Positions 8,019 through 15,692 are shown, numbered from the stretch's first letter. The stretch: 47,414 bases of DNA from Solirubrobacterales bacterium (GCA_027451345.1 DAIDJO010000063.1:1-47414); one strand, 5' to 3'. Notes: generated by a model from the letters alone, not told the origin. Made by a program: numbers and translations.

Positions 8019-10448
8019 TCAGCGGAAGCTGACCAGGGAGAGCAGCGCCATCGTCGTCGTCCCGGCGGAGGCGATGCTCGCCCCGCCGCTGCCCTGCGGC
8101 GCCGGGCCCGAGGTGGACGTCGAGGTGGGGCTGGGGCTGCCGGGCGCGACGGTGTGCACGGTCAGCCGGGCGCCGAGCTGGTTGCCCGGCGCCGCCACCA
8201 GCAGCCGGTGCCCGCGCCCGTTGAGCGCGTAGGTGAGGTAGCCGACCTCGCCGGGCCCGAGCGTCGTCGTGTGCGCGAAGGCGAGCGTCGCACCGCCGAG
8301 CGTCACCCGTGCGGTCGAGACACACGGAACGCTCGCGCGACAGAGGGCGAGGACCCCGCCGGTCCAGCCGTTGGACACGTAGCTGGTGGAGCCGAGGATC
8401 TGCAGCACCCCGCTCGGCCAGATGCGCCGCGTGGGGCGGCGACCCGAGACCGTGTAGGCGACCAGCGTGAGCGGGCGCGTGGCCCTGACGCCGGTGCTGC
8501 TCGTGATCCGCACCGTGACGGGAAGGTGCCGCGCGGTCGTGACGAGCCGCCGGGTCCCCGGGTTCAGGGGGACGAGCAACTGACCGCCCGCGGGGGACAC
8601 GTGCACGGGGTCGCTGTGGGCGATGCGCCGCCGTCCGTCGAAGATCTCCGCCGCGAGCTCGCAGGGCGCGAGGTTCGGGCACGCGGTCGGGATGCCGACC
8701 GGCCCGGTCGGACCGACGTACGCGCTGCGGCCGAAGATGGCCAGGCCGCCGGGCGGTTGGACCGGTGTCGAGGTGCCGACCACCTGTCCGAGCGAGTTGA
8801 GCGCCTGGACCTCGTAGTAGGGGTAGACGGCGGCCAGCCGGGCCGGGGCGTGCGCCAGGGCGGGAATCGTCGCGACCGGGTTCAGGGCCTGCGGCGAGGG
8901 GCCGGCGAGGACGCTGAACTGCATGACCCCGGGCGCGCCCGGCCACCGCGCGCTCAGATTGACGGACCCGTCGACCTGCGGTCGGATCGTGAGCGTGGGA
9001 GTGCCGAGCGGCGCGGCGACGAACGTCGCGCTGCCGTAGGCGGCCGTCGCGGCGTCGATGTAGTCGCGGTCGACCTCGAGCCGGACGTTGCCCCAGGTCT
9101 CGTACGGCGCGGTGGCGCTCTCGGCGTCGCTGTAGTACTGCAGCAGCTGGTGGCCGCCGGCCCAGTCGGTGAGCGGCACGTACGGGTTGGCGGGACTCGT
9201 CGGAGCCACGCCGGTTGTGCTCCAGTCGGCGGTCCACAGATCGTCGGGTTCCACGTAGCCGGTCCCGGTGGTGCTCACGAGGTCCGTGATCCCCGAGCTG
9301 CCGCTGCTGTAGACCCCGGCGAGATAGCCGCTCGCGTGCAGCTGGACCGTCCACGCCTGGAGGAAGGCGAGCACCGCCGCGGTGGCGGTGGCCGACCGGG
9401 CGTAGCCCTCGAGGTCGTAATAGATCGGGTTGGCGGTACCGATGCCGAGCGCCTGCGCCTGTGCCACCGCGTCCTGCGCCGCCGCGGTGCCCTGCGTGGC
9501 GGCAACAGCCGGAGTGGCGGACATCGGCGCGCAACCGCCGCAACTGCTCGTCGGCCTGCCGTTGACCTGCGGGGACTGCAGGCCGACGTAGATCGGGATC
9601 ATGTGCCAGCCGGCCGCCGACTCGGCGCCGACCCACGCGGCGTTCAGGTTGCCCCCGAGGCAGGCGGCGTTCGCCCCGCCGATGTAGATGCCGATGGCGG
9701 CGTAGGGGGAGCTCACCCCCCACGCGCTCATCGTCGCAGCCGAGGGCGTGGAGCAGACGTCGAAGCCGAGCCCGGCATAGACCTCCCCGGGGGTCGCGGG
9801 GCTCTCGGGCGTGGTGACCAGCGGATGGCGCCCGGGAGGCGGGGCGGTGGCCGGCTTCGGGACGTGGCCGTTGGTGGCGAGGGCCGCCCGGCGCAGCGAG
9901 GCGATTCCCAGGGCGGTCCGGATCGCGTCCGGATCGGAGCGCCAGGTGGCGGTGATGGCGAGGTGGCGTCGGCGATCGGTGAGATGGAGCATCGATCCGG
10001 CGCCGGGGGCCGCCGCGAGCCGGCTGACGGGGGTCAGTGGAGCGCCGCGGTAGCTCGAGGGCGTGACGAGCAGCGCCTCGGTCCGGCCCAGGGCGCGCTG
10101 CGGGCAGCGCTGATCCGTCCCCGGGGTCCCGAGGTAGACCGCGTGGCGGTTGAAGCGCACGCAGACGGTCGATCGCGGCGTGAGGTGGAAGACCGGCCAG
10201 GCCGCGGGAACCCGCAGCGTCAGGCCGCGGTAGTGGATGGTCCGCGTGGTGCTCAGGCCCCGGGCGCGGCGCGCGGCGGTGGCCACGGTGGCGGCCGAGG
10301 CCCGGGAGACGGCCGGCCTGGCCCCAGGCGCTCCGGAGACGGCCAGGGCGGCTCCGGGGAGGCAGAGCACGCCAAGCAGCACGGCGACGGCCAGGGTGAG
10401 CCGGACCGTAGGTGAACTGCGGGGCGGGCGGGCGCGGCTCCTGCTCAC
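8019..10448 (-). CDS. Large secreted protein with a DUF1906 (Rv2525c-like, glycoside-hydrolase-like) domain
   Basis: About 809 residues from GTG 10448. Residues 1-37 form a clear signal peptide (RPPRSS, then LTLAVAVLLGVLCLPGAALAV). Residues about 65-190 form an unnamed N-terminal module; residues about 221-466 match the DUF1906 TIM-barrel fold (AGLGFDVCS, YAAIGIYIGG, PIYYDLEGY with the acidic pair, LWTADWS, WGNVRLEVDRDYID). Rv2525c-type proteins act on or near the actinobacterial cell wall. The C-terminal 340 residues are beta-rich repeats of fibronectin/Ig character ending in a Ser/Thr/Pro linker and a short hydrophobic end, so surface retention is possible. The frame stays open to 10628, but that part is Pro/Arg-rich non-coding-like sequence. 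Confidence 0.85.
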   Translation of the reverse strand: MSRSRARPPRSSPTVRLTLAVAVLLGVLCLPGAALAVSGAPGARPAVSRASAATVATAARRARGLSTTRTIHYRGLTLRVPAAWPVFHLTPRSTVCVRFNRHAVYLGTPGTDQRCPQRALGRTEALLVTPSSYRGAPLTPVSRLAAAPGAGSMLHLTDRRRHLAITATWRSDPDAIRTALGIASLRRAALATNGHVPKPATAPPPGRHPLVTTPESPATPGEVYAGLGFDVCSTPSAATMSAWGVSSPYAAIGIYIGGANAACLGGNLNAAWVGAESAAGWHMIPIYVGLQSPQVNGRPTSSCGGCAPMSATPAVAATQGTAAAQDAVAQAQALGIGTANPIYYDLEGYARSATATAAVLAFLQAWTVQLHASGYLAGVYSSGSSGITDLVSTTGTGYVEPDDLWTADWSTTGVAPTSPANPYVPLTDWAGGHQLLQYYSDAESATAPYETWGNVRLEVDRDYIDAATAAYGSATFVAAPLGTPTLTIRPQVDGSVNLSARWPGAPGVMQFSVLAGPSPQALNPVATIPALAHAPARLAAVYPYYEVQALNSLGQVVGTSTPVQPPGGLAIFGRSAYVGPTGPVGIPTACPNLAPCELAAEIFDGRRRIAHSDPVHVSPAGGQLLVPLNPGTRRLVTTARHLPVTVRITSSTGVRATRPLTLVAYTVSGRRPTRRIWPSGVLQILGSTSYVSNGWTGGVLALCRASVPCVSTARVTLGGATLAFAHTTTLGPGEVGYLTYALNGRGHRLLVAAPGNQLGARLTVHTVAPGSPSPTSTSTSGPAPQGSGGASIASAGTTTMALLSLVSFR

Positions 10449-10687
10449 GGCACCAGCCAGAACAGCGTGGACACCTGAAAGGTTTCGGCCGCCCGGCCGG
10501 ATCGCCTGTATCTGCAAGTCGCCTTGCGGACGGACGGACGGACGGGCGGGAGCGGGCGGGAGCGGGCGGGAGCGGGCGCGGTACGGGGGCACGGGCCGAC
10601 GGATGGAGGGTGGGCGCGGCGTTGGCACCCCCGTCCTCCCCGGTCACGGACGTTGCGATCGCCCCGGATGGGCCGCGTCGAGGGACG
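10449..10687. other. Intergenic leader of the DUF1906 gene with direct repeats
   Basis: On the minus strand the 60 bases before the GTG contain CCGAAACCTTTCAGGTGTCC and short self-complementary GGCC blocks, which could be a structured 5' leader. Further upstream are simple repeats (see 10528-10578). No gene is visible on either strand. Confidence 0.4.
10528..10578. repeat. Simple direct repeats: CGGA tetramers and a 10-base GCGGGCGGGA unit
   Basis: Four CGGA copies run directly into about three copies of GCGGGCGGGA ending near 10578. The tract lies 80-130 bases upstream of the DUF1906 start and looks like slippage-prone low-complexity DNA. Confidence 0.75.
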
Positions 10688-11047
10688 CTACGGGGCGTAG
10701 CGCCGATGCAGCATCAGCGCGTTGCCCTCGCTGTCGCGGAAGAAGGCCATATGGCAGACGCCGGTGTCGTGCTGTCCGTCGAAGGTGACGCCCTGCTCCT
10801 CCAGTCGGCGCTTGGCCTCGGCCACGTCGGCGACCCGCAGGGCGATGTGGGCGGTGTGTGGGGCGAACTCGCCGCCCATCAGCGTCGGGTCGACCAGGTA
10901 GAGCGAGACACTGCCGGCCTCGATCTCGGGGAACCCGGCCTCCCAGTTCGGGCTGTGCATCCCGAGCACGTCGCGGTAGAAGGCCTTGGCCCGTCCCATG
11001 TCCTGCACCGGGACGGAGACGAAGTCGGCGCGCTCGATCAGGGGCAT
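10688..11047 (-). CDS. VOC (glyoxalase/bleomycin-resistance/dioxygenase) family protein
   Basis: A 119-residue single VOC domain starting at ATG 11047 (MPLIERADFVSVPVQDMGRA). The paired beta-alpha-beta-beta-beta modules are seen: KAFYRDVLGM in the first half, HTAHIALRVADVAEAKRRLE and GVCHMAFFRDSEGNALMLHRR in the second. VOC proteins bind a divalent metal and act in isomerisation, ring cleavage or resistance; metal ligands cannot be assigned confidently and no partner gene is adjacent. The open frame continues upstream through a neighbouring gene, but the Met-Pro-Leu start is conserved in style for this family. Confidence 0.88.
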   Translation of the reverse strand: MPLIERADFVSVPVQDMGRAKAFYRDVLGMHSPNWEAGFPEIEAGSVSLYLVDPTLMGGEFAPHTAHIALRVADVAEAKRRLEEQGVTFDGQHDTGVCHMAFFRDSEGNALMLHRRYAP

Positions 11048-11173
11048 GGGAGGAGTATGACCGGGACCGCTCGCGACGGGCGTCGAGCCCATCTTGGTAG
11101 GTACGTTGCAGCCACAAACGTTCCCTTGCACGCGGTCGGCGCACCGGTATCCTTCGTGTTGGCAGAGTCTGCG

Positions 11174-12460
11174 ATGAGAACGCCGGGGCCGAGAAATCCG
11201 ATGGTGGCACGGAAGCGCACACCAACCGCGATTCGCGACGAGCGAGGACAGTCGCTGATCATCGTCGTCGGAGCGATGACACTGCTCGTTGTGCTGGCGG
11301 CGTTCGCGATCGACGCGTCCAACTGGTTTGCCACCCATCACCGGGCGCAGGTGACGGCGGATGCCATGGCGCTGGCGGCCGCCAACTACATGGCGAACAA
11401 TCCCGGGTCGACGACCGCGCCGGCCACGGCGACCACGCTCGGCGAGAGCAGCACCTACACGCAGGGCTCCGGAGTGAACCCGACGGCGGCGACCGTCACG
11501 GTCGACACGGGGTCGGGCACGGTCACCGCCCACGTGACGACCTCGGGCCCATCCACATTCGCCTCGGCCGTGGGCATCGGATCACCGACCATCCAGACCA
11601 CGGCGGTGGCGACCTATGAGCAGGGCACGGCCCCCTACTCCCTCTTCGCCGATGGGACGTGCACGAGCAATCCCCAGGGTTCGATCAGCATCAACCTGAA
11701 CGGGAACGCGACCGTGGACGGGGTTCATTCCAACGGTGCCCTGACGGGTCAGCTGGGCAACAACACCGTCAGCAACACGACGCTCAACACGTTGAGCTTC
11801 GGAGACGGCTGCAGCAACACGCTGTGTGAGAACAGCGGCAACTGCGCGAACAATCCCACGGCGCCCGCTCTGGACTCTCCGAACAACCTCAGCTTCCCCG
11901 TCGACTACAGCAGCCCCTCCTGCCAGCTCCCCGACGGCGGGGCCTGCTACTTCGACACGACGAACCTCAGCACGACGTGCACCTACGTGGCGGGAGTCGG
12001 CACGCCACCGACAAACGTGTCCTACGACCCGACGAATAACGCCGTGACGATCACCGGCAACGTCGGCTCCGCCGGGAACTACGTCGTGATCTGTGACCCG
12101 AACGGCACCATCACGGTCAGCACCAACAACACCACGATCTACGGGACGCTCTACGCCCAGAACGTGATCTTCAGCGGCAACAGCCCCACGATCAACCCGC
12201 CCGCGGACGACCTCGGCATCTACGTGACGACGAACACCACCCTGAACCTCGATCCCGGGAACGGGAACGGCAACGGCAGCAACAGCGTGTTGCTGAACGG
12301 CGCGTACGTGTTCGCACCCAATGCCACCGTCGACATGGGCGGAAACAACGGCTCGGGCTTTGTCGAGGCCTGGAGCATCGCCGTCAGCGGCAACAGCTGG
12401 ACCTTCAAGGGGACCGGCCCGACCGACCCGAACGTGTTCGGGGACCACCTCGTTCAGTAA
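11174..12460 (+). CDS. TadE/TadG-like membrane-anchored surface protein with Asn/Thr-rich beta domain
   Basis: A 428-residue protein from ATG 11174 (ATG 11201 is an alternative). The N terminus has the TadG-like signature ERGQSLIIVVGAMTLLVVL with the membrane segment at about residues 28-50, followed by ASNWFATHHRAQVTADAMAL and AAANYM, typical of Flp-pilus-associated TadE/TadG proteins. The remaining 350 residues are extracellular, very rich in Asn, Thr, Gly and Ser, with repeated short strands (VDGVHSNGAL, TVSTNNTTIYGTLYAQNV, NATVDMGGN) suggesting a right-handed beta-helix, plus paired cysteines. No tadA, tadB, tadC, rcpA or flp gene is in the window, so it is an orphan. Its codon use is less GC-rich than its neighbours. 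Confidence 0.8.
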   Translation: MRTPGPRNPMVARKRTPTAIRDERGQSLIIVVGAMTLLVVLAAFAIDASNWFATHHRAQVTADAMALAAANYMANNPGSTTAPATATTLGESSTYTQGSGVNPTAATVTVDTGSGTVTAHVTTSGPSTFASAVGIGSPTIQTTAVATYEQGTAPYSLFADGTCTSNPQGSISINLNGNATVDGVHSNGALTGQLGNNTVSNTTLNTLSFGDGCSNTLCENSGNCANNPTAPALDSPNNLSFPVDYSSPSCQLPDGGACYFDTTNLSTTCTYVAGVGTPPTNVSYDPTNNAVTITGNVGSAGNYVVICDPNGTITVSTNNTTIYGTLYAQNVIFSGNSPTINPPADDLGIYVTTNTTLNLDPGNGNGNGSNSVLLNGAYVFAPNATVDMGGNNGSGFVEAWSIAVSGNSWTFKGTGPTDPNVFGDHLVQ

Positions 12461-12464
12461 CCGC

Positions 12465-12482
12465 GGCTCACGGGCTTGAGCC
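12465..12482 (+). terminator. Short hairpin after the TadG-like gene
   Basis: GGCTCA at 12465-12470 pairs with TGAGCC at 12477-12482 around a 6-base loop, four bases after the stop codon. It is weak as a terminator (6 bp, no T run). Confidence 0.35.
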
Positions 12483-12600
12483 ATCGTCGCGGATGCCCGA
12501 GCGTCGCGTGCTCTCGCGAACGACCGTGGACGTGCTCCGTCGCGATGTGAGCCTCCGGACAGTCCCCTGAAGGGGTTGCACGGACGGTCGGGCGGGCGGG

Positions 12601-12727
12601 CTCGTTCCGCTGGCCGAGGTCGTTGCGGGAAGGCTCGCTCCGCCGGCGGCCTCGTGCCGCTGACGGGGTCGTCGCGGGAAGACTCGCTCCGCCGGCGGGC
12701 TCGTGCCGCTGACGGGGTCGCTCCCGT
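12601..12727. repeat. Imperfect tandem repeat, about 49-50 bp, 2.5 copies
   Basis: Units begin at 12601, 12651 and 12700 with CTCGTKCCGCT, continue through a GGGTCG/GAGGTCG segment and CGGGAAG, and end CTCGCTCCGCCGGCG. Copies 2 and 3 are nearly identical over the shared part, while copy 1 is more diverged. It is non-coding and lies between convergent genes. Confidence 0.75.
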
Positions 12728-12804
12728 TTCGCGCCGACCCGGCGGCAGCGGCGCCCGGGCCGCGGTCGCGGACCCGGGCGCGATGACAGAAGCCGGCAGC
12801 CGGC

Positions 12805-13896
12805 CTACAGGTTGGCGACCCCCGCCCGGCAGCCCCCGGCACTGTTGCTGTACTCGGTCTGGTTGTAGTACTGGTCGCGGTTGATCACCTGGTCGTAGAG
12901 CGTGTTCACCGACGCGTTGCCGAACGCCGGGGCGTAGGCGAGCGGGCTCAACCCCTTCGACGGATCCGCGGTGGGGCCGTACGCCTCACACAGGTCGCCG
13001 ATCTCGTACCCCTTGTTCGAGTACCACGCGTTGATCAGGGGGTCGGTGATCGTCTCGCTGAGCTCGTGACTCAGGTCGTCGGCGATGTTGTACGCCTCGT
13101 CTCCGCTCGAGCCGACGGGCGTGTTGTAGCCGGGCAGGCCGTCGGTCTGGCAGCCCTTCGGGCTCGTGGCGAACACGGAGAACGGCACCGAGGCGTAGAG
13201 GGCGCTCTGGCCAGCGTCGCTGAAGTAGCTGTGATAGGCGCAGAAGCTGTTGTTCACGCACTGGCTCTTGCTCAGGCACACGTTCACGTCAACCGGGGTG
13301 ACGACGAAGAAGATCGGTGTCGTGCCGGTGCCGGGAGGGGTCGGGGCGGGCAGCGCGCCCTGGCCGATCAGCTTGCTGATCTCGGCCTGGATCGAGGCGT
13401 CGCTCACGCAGGCGGTCATGCCCGTCGAGAGGGCACAGCCCGTGCCCGGGTAGGGGTCGGTGGCGATGACGGCCTGTGCGGAGCCGAACGTCTGCGCGTA
13501 GGTCGCTCCGTACTGTGCGGCGACGCTGTAGACGTTCGTCTGGCTCGGATTCCTCAGGTTGGTGGCGGAATCGTGGGCGACGTCGCCCATGTACCGGTTG
13601 AGCAGGCTGTAGCTCGAGGAGGCGAACGCGTACGGCGGCAGCGGCGAGGCATCGGAGAGGCCGGTCGGCGTCCAGTAGATCACGTACGGCGCCTCCGCCG
13701 CCAACACCGGCCCGCCGTGGTCCACCAGCACAGCACCGCCGGCGTTGCGGCCCCCGGTCGAGCCGCCGCCCTTGACGCCGACCCGCAGCATCACGCTGAG
13801 CCGGTGCCCGTTCGCGGTCTTCACCACCCGACCCATCGCCGCCGCCGGCAGCGTCAGACACGCGAGCGCGACCAACACCATCCGCAGGTACCGCAT
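12805..13896 (-). CDS. Secreted protein with HELSE motif (exordium/Phi-1-like, possible metalloprotease fold)
   Basis: A 363-residue protein with a signal peptide (MRYLRMVLVALACLTLPAAA). A conserved-looking core, IADDLSHELSETITDPLINAW (HELSE at 277-281), followed by GYEIGDLCEAYG, is the pattern I associate with bacterial relatives of plant EXORDIUM/Phi-1 proteins, where HExxE is reminiscent of zinc peptidases. An early YVIYWTPTG strand and FFVVTPVDVNVC also fit that family. Several cysteines (154, 163, 207, 213, 219, 249) probably form disulfides outside the cell. A strong GGGGAGGGG ribosome site precedes ATG 13896, and a good promoter lies upstream. Enzymatic activity is unproven. Confidence 0.75.
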   Translation of the reverse strand: MRYLRMVLVALACLTLPAAAMGRVVKTANGHRLSVMLRVGVKGGGSTGGRNAGGAVLVDHGGPVLAAEAPYVIYWTPTGLSDASPLPPYAFASSSYSLLNRYMGDVAHDSATNLRNPSQTNVYSVAAQYGATYAQTFGSAQAVIATDPYPGTGCALSTGMTACVSDASIQAEISKLIGQGALPAPTPPGTGTTPIFFVVTPVDVNVCLSKSQCVNNSFCAYHSYFSDAGQSALYASVPFSVFATSPKGCQTDGLPGYNTPVGSSGDEAYNIADDLSHELSETITDPLINAWYSNKGYEIGDLCEAYGPTADPSKGLSPLAYAPAFGNASVNTLYDQVINRDQYYNQTEYSNSAGGCRAGVANL

Positions 13897-13928
13897 CCTG
13901 CCCCTCCCCGTTGTGAGTTTGCGGCGAG

Positions 13929-13957
13929 AATCTAAACCGGACCGACCGGGGAGACAA
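13929..13957 (-). promoter_or_regulatory. Sigma-70-type promoter of the HELSE protein gene
   Basis: On the minus strand, TTGTCT (13952-13957) and TAGATT (13929-13934) are separated by exactly 17 bases. The predicted start near 13922 gives a leader of about 26 bases containing a GGGGAGGGG ribosome site. It is the best-formed promoter in this part of the window. Confidence 0.6.
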
Positions 13958-14012
13958 GGTCGACGCCCCGTCGGGTCCTGCGATCGGGAGACCCCCGCCC
14001 GCGGCCCCGGGC

Positions 14013-14477
14013 TCAGTACTCGTTCTTGATCGTGAAGTAGGAGCCCCGGATCGTCCCGGCCAGCTTCGAACGTTGCCGAGCGAACTTGAACCGCGAGGCG
14101 AGTTCCTCGGGGATGTCCATCCCGTCGGACAGCTTGAAGCCGACGGCCCGCTTCTTCGGATCGTCGAGCGTGTACATCACGTTGACCGACAGGCCGCTCT
14201 CATAGAAGACGTAGGCCATCCGGATGTTCTCGACCTGGAAGGCGGACGCCTCGAGCGGGGCCGAGGCGATCACGAGATCCCGCTCCTCCGCAAGGATCCG
14301 ATGCACCCAGGCGATGATCTCGGCAGCGTCGCTCGCCGGCTGGACGGTGAAGACGTGGTCGTACTTGTTCTTGAAGTACCGCGCCTCGTTGGCCCGCAGA
14401 CCCGCGAGCGCCGCCGCCACGGGCGAGGACTCCAGCCCGACCGTCGACACCTCCCGGAAATCAACCGCGTAACTCAC
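14013..14477 (-). CDS. Hypothetical protein (154 aa)
   Basis: Soluble-looking protein from GTG 14477 (VSYAVDFREVS), with AGGGGAG placed a few bases upstream. The open frame extends to 14705, but that part is Arg/Cys-rich and overlaps the small zinc-ribbon gene, so it is rejected. Visible features are a mixed alpha/beta pattern with RANEARYFKNKYDHVFTVQP, MAYVFYESGLSVNVMYTLDD and a C-terminal basic stretch ending GSYFTIKNEY. I do not recognise a family. It is transcribed in the same direction as the zinc-ribbon gene upstream, 109 bases away. Confidence 0.7.
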   Translation of the reverse strand: MSYAVDFREVSTVGLESSPVAAALAGLRANEARYFKNKYDHVFTVQPASDAAEIIAWVHRILAEERDLVIASAPLEASAFQVENIRMAYVFYESGLSVNVMYTLDDPKKRAVGFKLSDGMDIPEELASRFKFARQRSKLAGTIRGSYFTIKNEY

Positions 14478-14586
14478 CCAGGGCTCCCCTCGACGTGGAC
14501 CACCGATGCCCCCGAGCAGGCTACCGATCCGACGATGCCCTGAACCGACCGGCCGCGGAGCGCTCAGCCGGCGCGCTGCGGCGCAC

Positions 14587-14766
14587 TCAGGCGCCGCGCC
14601 CGAACAGCCGCGACAGCCGGCCACCGGCCGGAGCCTGCTTCGCGTCCTTCGTGTGACCGGGGCACCAGTCCGACGCCGGCACGGACCGGCGCACCTGCTC
14701 GACATGCCGGCCGCATCCCGCCCAGGTCGTCCGTCCGCACTGCTTGCACTTCACCGCTCGACACAT
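14587..14766 (-). CDS. Small zinc-ribbon-like protein (59 aa)
   Basis: A gene too short for usual cut-offs: ATG 14766 is preceded by AGGAGGAACGGC, an excellent ribosome site. The product has Cys7-x2-Cys10, Cys18-x2-His21 and Cys35-x2-His38, with the segment KCKQCGRTTWAGCGRHVEQV, which suggests two metal-binding knuckles. Similar short MCR...C..CG..TWAGCG proteins are widespread in Actinobacteria as uncharacterised genes. It has a basic C-terminal tail (RLSRLFGRGA). It is divergent from the glutaredoxin-like gene, sharing an 85-base AT-richer control region with it. Confidence 0.85.
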   Translation of the reverse strand: MCRAVKCKQCGRTTWAGCGRHVEQVRRSVPASDWCPGHTKDAKQAPAGGRLSRLFGRGA

Positions 14767-14829
14767 GCCGTTCCTCCTTGCCTCCGGAGCCGCGTGGCCC
14801 GCGGACGATCAGTTCATATGCCGCACAAC

Positions 14830-14849
14830 TATACAATGGTATGCTGTAT
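14830..14849 (+). promoter_or_regulatory. Putative -10 and dyad upstream of the glutaredoxin-like gene
   Basis: ATACA (14831-14835) and TGTAT (14845-14849) form an inverted repeat nine bases apart. TATGCT (14840-14845) inside it is correctly placed as a -10 for a transcript starting at ATG 14852. A repressor bound at the dyad would cover the -10. No good -35 was found. Confidence 0.35.
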
Positions 14850-14851
14850 CC

Positions 14852-15172
14852 ATGATGACCGACGGTGAGACCTCCCTCGAGCTGTGGCAGACGGAGTGGT
14901 GCCCCTGGTCGCATCTCGTACGTCAGCGCCTCACCGAGCTCGGCCTCAGCTGCCTGATGCACCCGGTCCCGCCCGACCGGGCGGACCGCGGCGAACTGGT
15001 CGCGATCACCGGGCAGGACAGCATCCCCGTGCTGCGCCTGGGCGACCGCATCATCTCGGGGTCCGAGGCGATCCTCGAGGCGCTCGAGGCGGAGTTCGAG
15101 GAACCGGCGTCGGCCGCCGCGCACCGGGCCAAGGCGCGCAAGGCGGCCGAACGCCTCTCCGCTGCCGCGTGA
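14852..15172 (+). CDS. Glutaredoxin/GST N-terminal-like thioredoxin-fold protein
   Basis: A 106-residue single thioredoxin-fold domain: first strand LELWQTEWCPWSHLVRQRL with a monothiol-type CPWS (Cys17), the cis-Pro loop DSIPVLRLGD (Pro59), and SGSEAILEALE, the glutathione-binding-type segment of GST N domains. Such proteins use or sense low-molecular-weight thiols; actinobacteria usually make mycothiol rather than glutathione, so the partner thiol is uncertain. The Ala-rich C-terminal helix is basic. An ArsR regulator with a Cys pair follows about 110 bases downstream on the same strand. Confidence 0.8.
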   Translation: MMTDGETSLELWQTEWCPWSHLVRQRLTELGLSCLMHPVPPDRADRGELVAITGQDSIPVLRLGDRIISGSEAILEALEAEFEEPASAAAHRAKARKAAERLSAAA

Positions 15173-15245
15173 CGGGCGCTCCAGCGAGGGGCGGGCCGCG
15201 AGCGCACCGCGGTGGCCGCGCGTTGCGGGAGCCCCGCGCTCCGCC

Positions 15246-15273
15246 TTGAACAACCGCATGCTTGTGCTAGCGT
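15246..15273 (+). promoter_or_regulatory. Predicted arsR promoter (leaderless)
   Basis: TTGAAC at 15246-15251, a 16-base spacer and TAGCGT at 15268-15273 predict transcription from about 15280, coinciding with the tandem GTG codons at 15278 and 15281. Confidence 0.5.
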
Positions 15274-15280
15274 AGGCGTG

Positions 15281-15631
15281 GTGGAACCCTCCCCATCGAT
15301 CACCCACCCGCTCCCCGAGCCGCTCATCGATCTGATCGCTCAGCGCTTCCGCGTGCTCGGCGAGCCGATGCGGATCCGGCTGCTGGACGAGCTGCGCGAC
15401 CGCAGCGCGTCGGTCAGCGAGCTGCAGGAGGCGCTCGGCGCCTCGCAGCAGAACGTCTCGAAGCACCTGTCGATCCTGCATCAGGCCGGGATGGTGACGC
15501 GCACGAAGCGCGGGACGAGCGTCGTCTACTCGATCGACGATCCGAGCGTGTTCAGCCTCTGCGACCAGGTGTGCGGGGGAGTCCGGCGTCAGCTCGCCGG
15601 GCTTGAGTCGATCCTGCAGCTGCCGGCCTGA
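15281..15631 (+). CDS. ArsR/SmtB-family winged-helix regulator
   Basis: A 116-residue regulator. The winged HTH is clear: FRVLGEPMRIRLLDELRD, SVSELQEALGASQQNVSKHLSILHQAGMV (recognition helix) and a beta wing GTSVVYSIDD. The C-terminal helix contains Cys94 and Cys98 (SLCDQVCGG), a Cys-x3-Cys pair that could bind a thiophilic metal or form a redox/persulfide-sensing bond, as known for dithiol ArsR members. GTG 15281 was chosen from promoter geometry; GTG 15278 is equally possible. Likely targets are itself and neighbouring thiol or sulfur genes (glutaredoxin-like upstream; sqr at 23.2 kb), which is inference. Confidence 0.9.
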   Translation: MEPSPSITHPLPEPLIDLIAQRFRVLGEPMRIRLLDELRDRSASVSELQEALGASQQNVSKHLSILHQAGMVTRTKRGTSVVYSIDDPSVFSLCDQVCGGVRRQLAGLESILQLPA

Positions 15632-15692
15632 GTCACGGCGGCCACCGGCCTGGACGAGCCAGCGCCCACCGAGCGACGGCACCGCAGCCATC

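Larger units (their letters stand above)
12461..12804. other. 344-base gene-free stretch between the TadG-like gene and the HELSE protein
   Basis: It contains a small hairpin just after the TadG-like stop, a CCCCTGAAGGGG dyad near 12575 and a tandem repeat of about 50 bp (annotated separately). The gap separates convergent genes. I see no supported ORF or RNA gene. Confidence 0.6.

Noticed and set aside
10449-10500. Glycine riboswitch upstream of the DUF1906 gene
   Set aside because: Only the CTTTCAGGTG-like segment fits; the GGGAGAG and GCCGAAGGNGCAA parts of the aptamer are absent and the downstream gene is not a glycine gene. It is kept only as a query for covariance search.
12601-12727. 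CRISPR array
   Set aside because: Units are adjacent without unique spacers, are imperfect and no cas gene is present.
14478-14705. N-terminal extension of the 154-residue hypothetical protein
   Set aside because: It overlaps the well-supported 59-residue zinc-ribbon gene and reads as Arg/Cys-rich shadow sequence; a good ribosome site lies at the GTG 14477 start.
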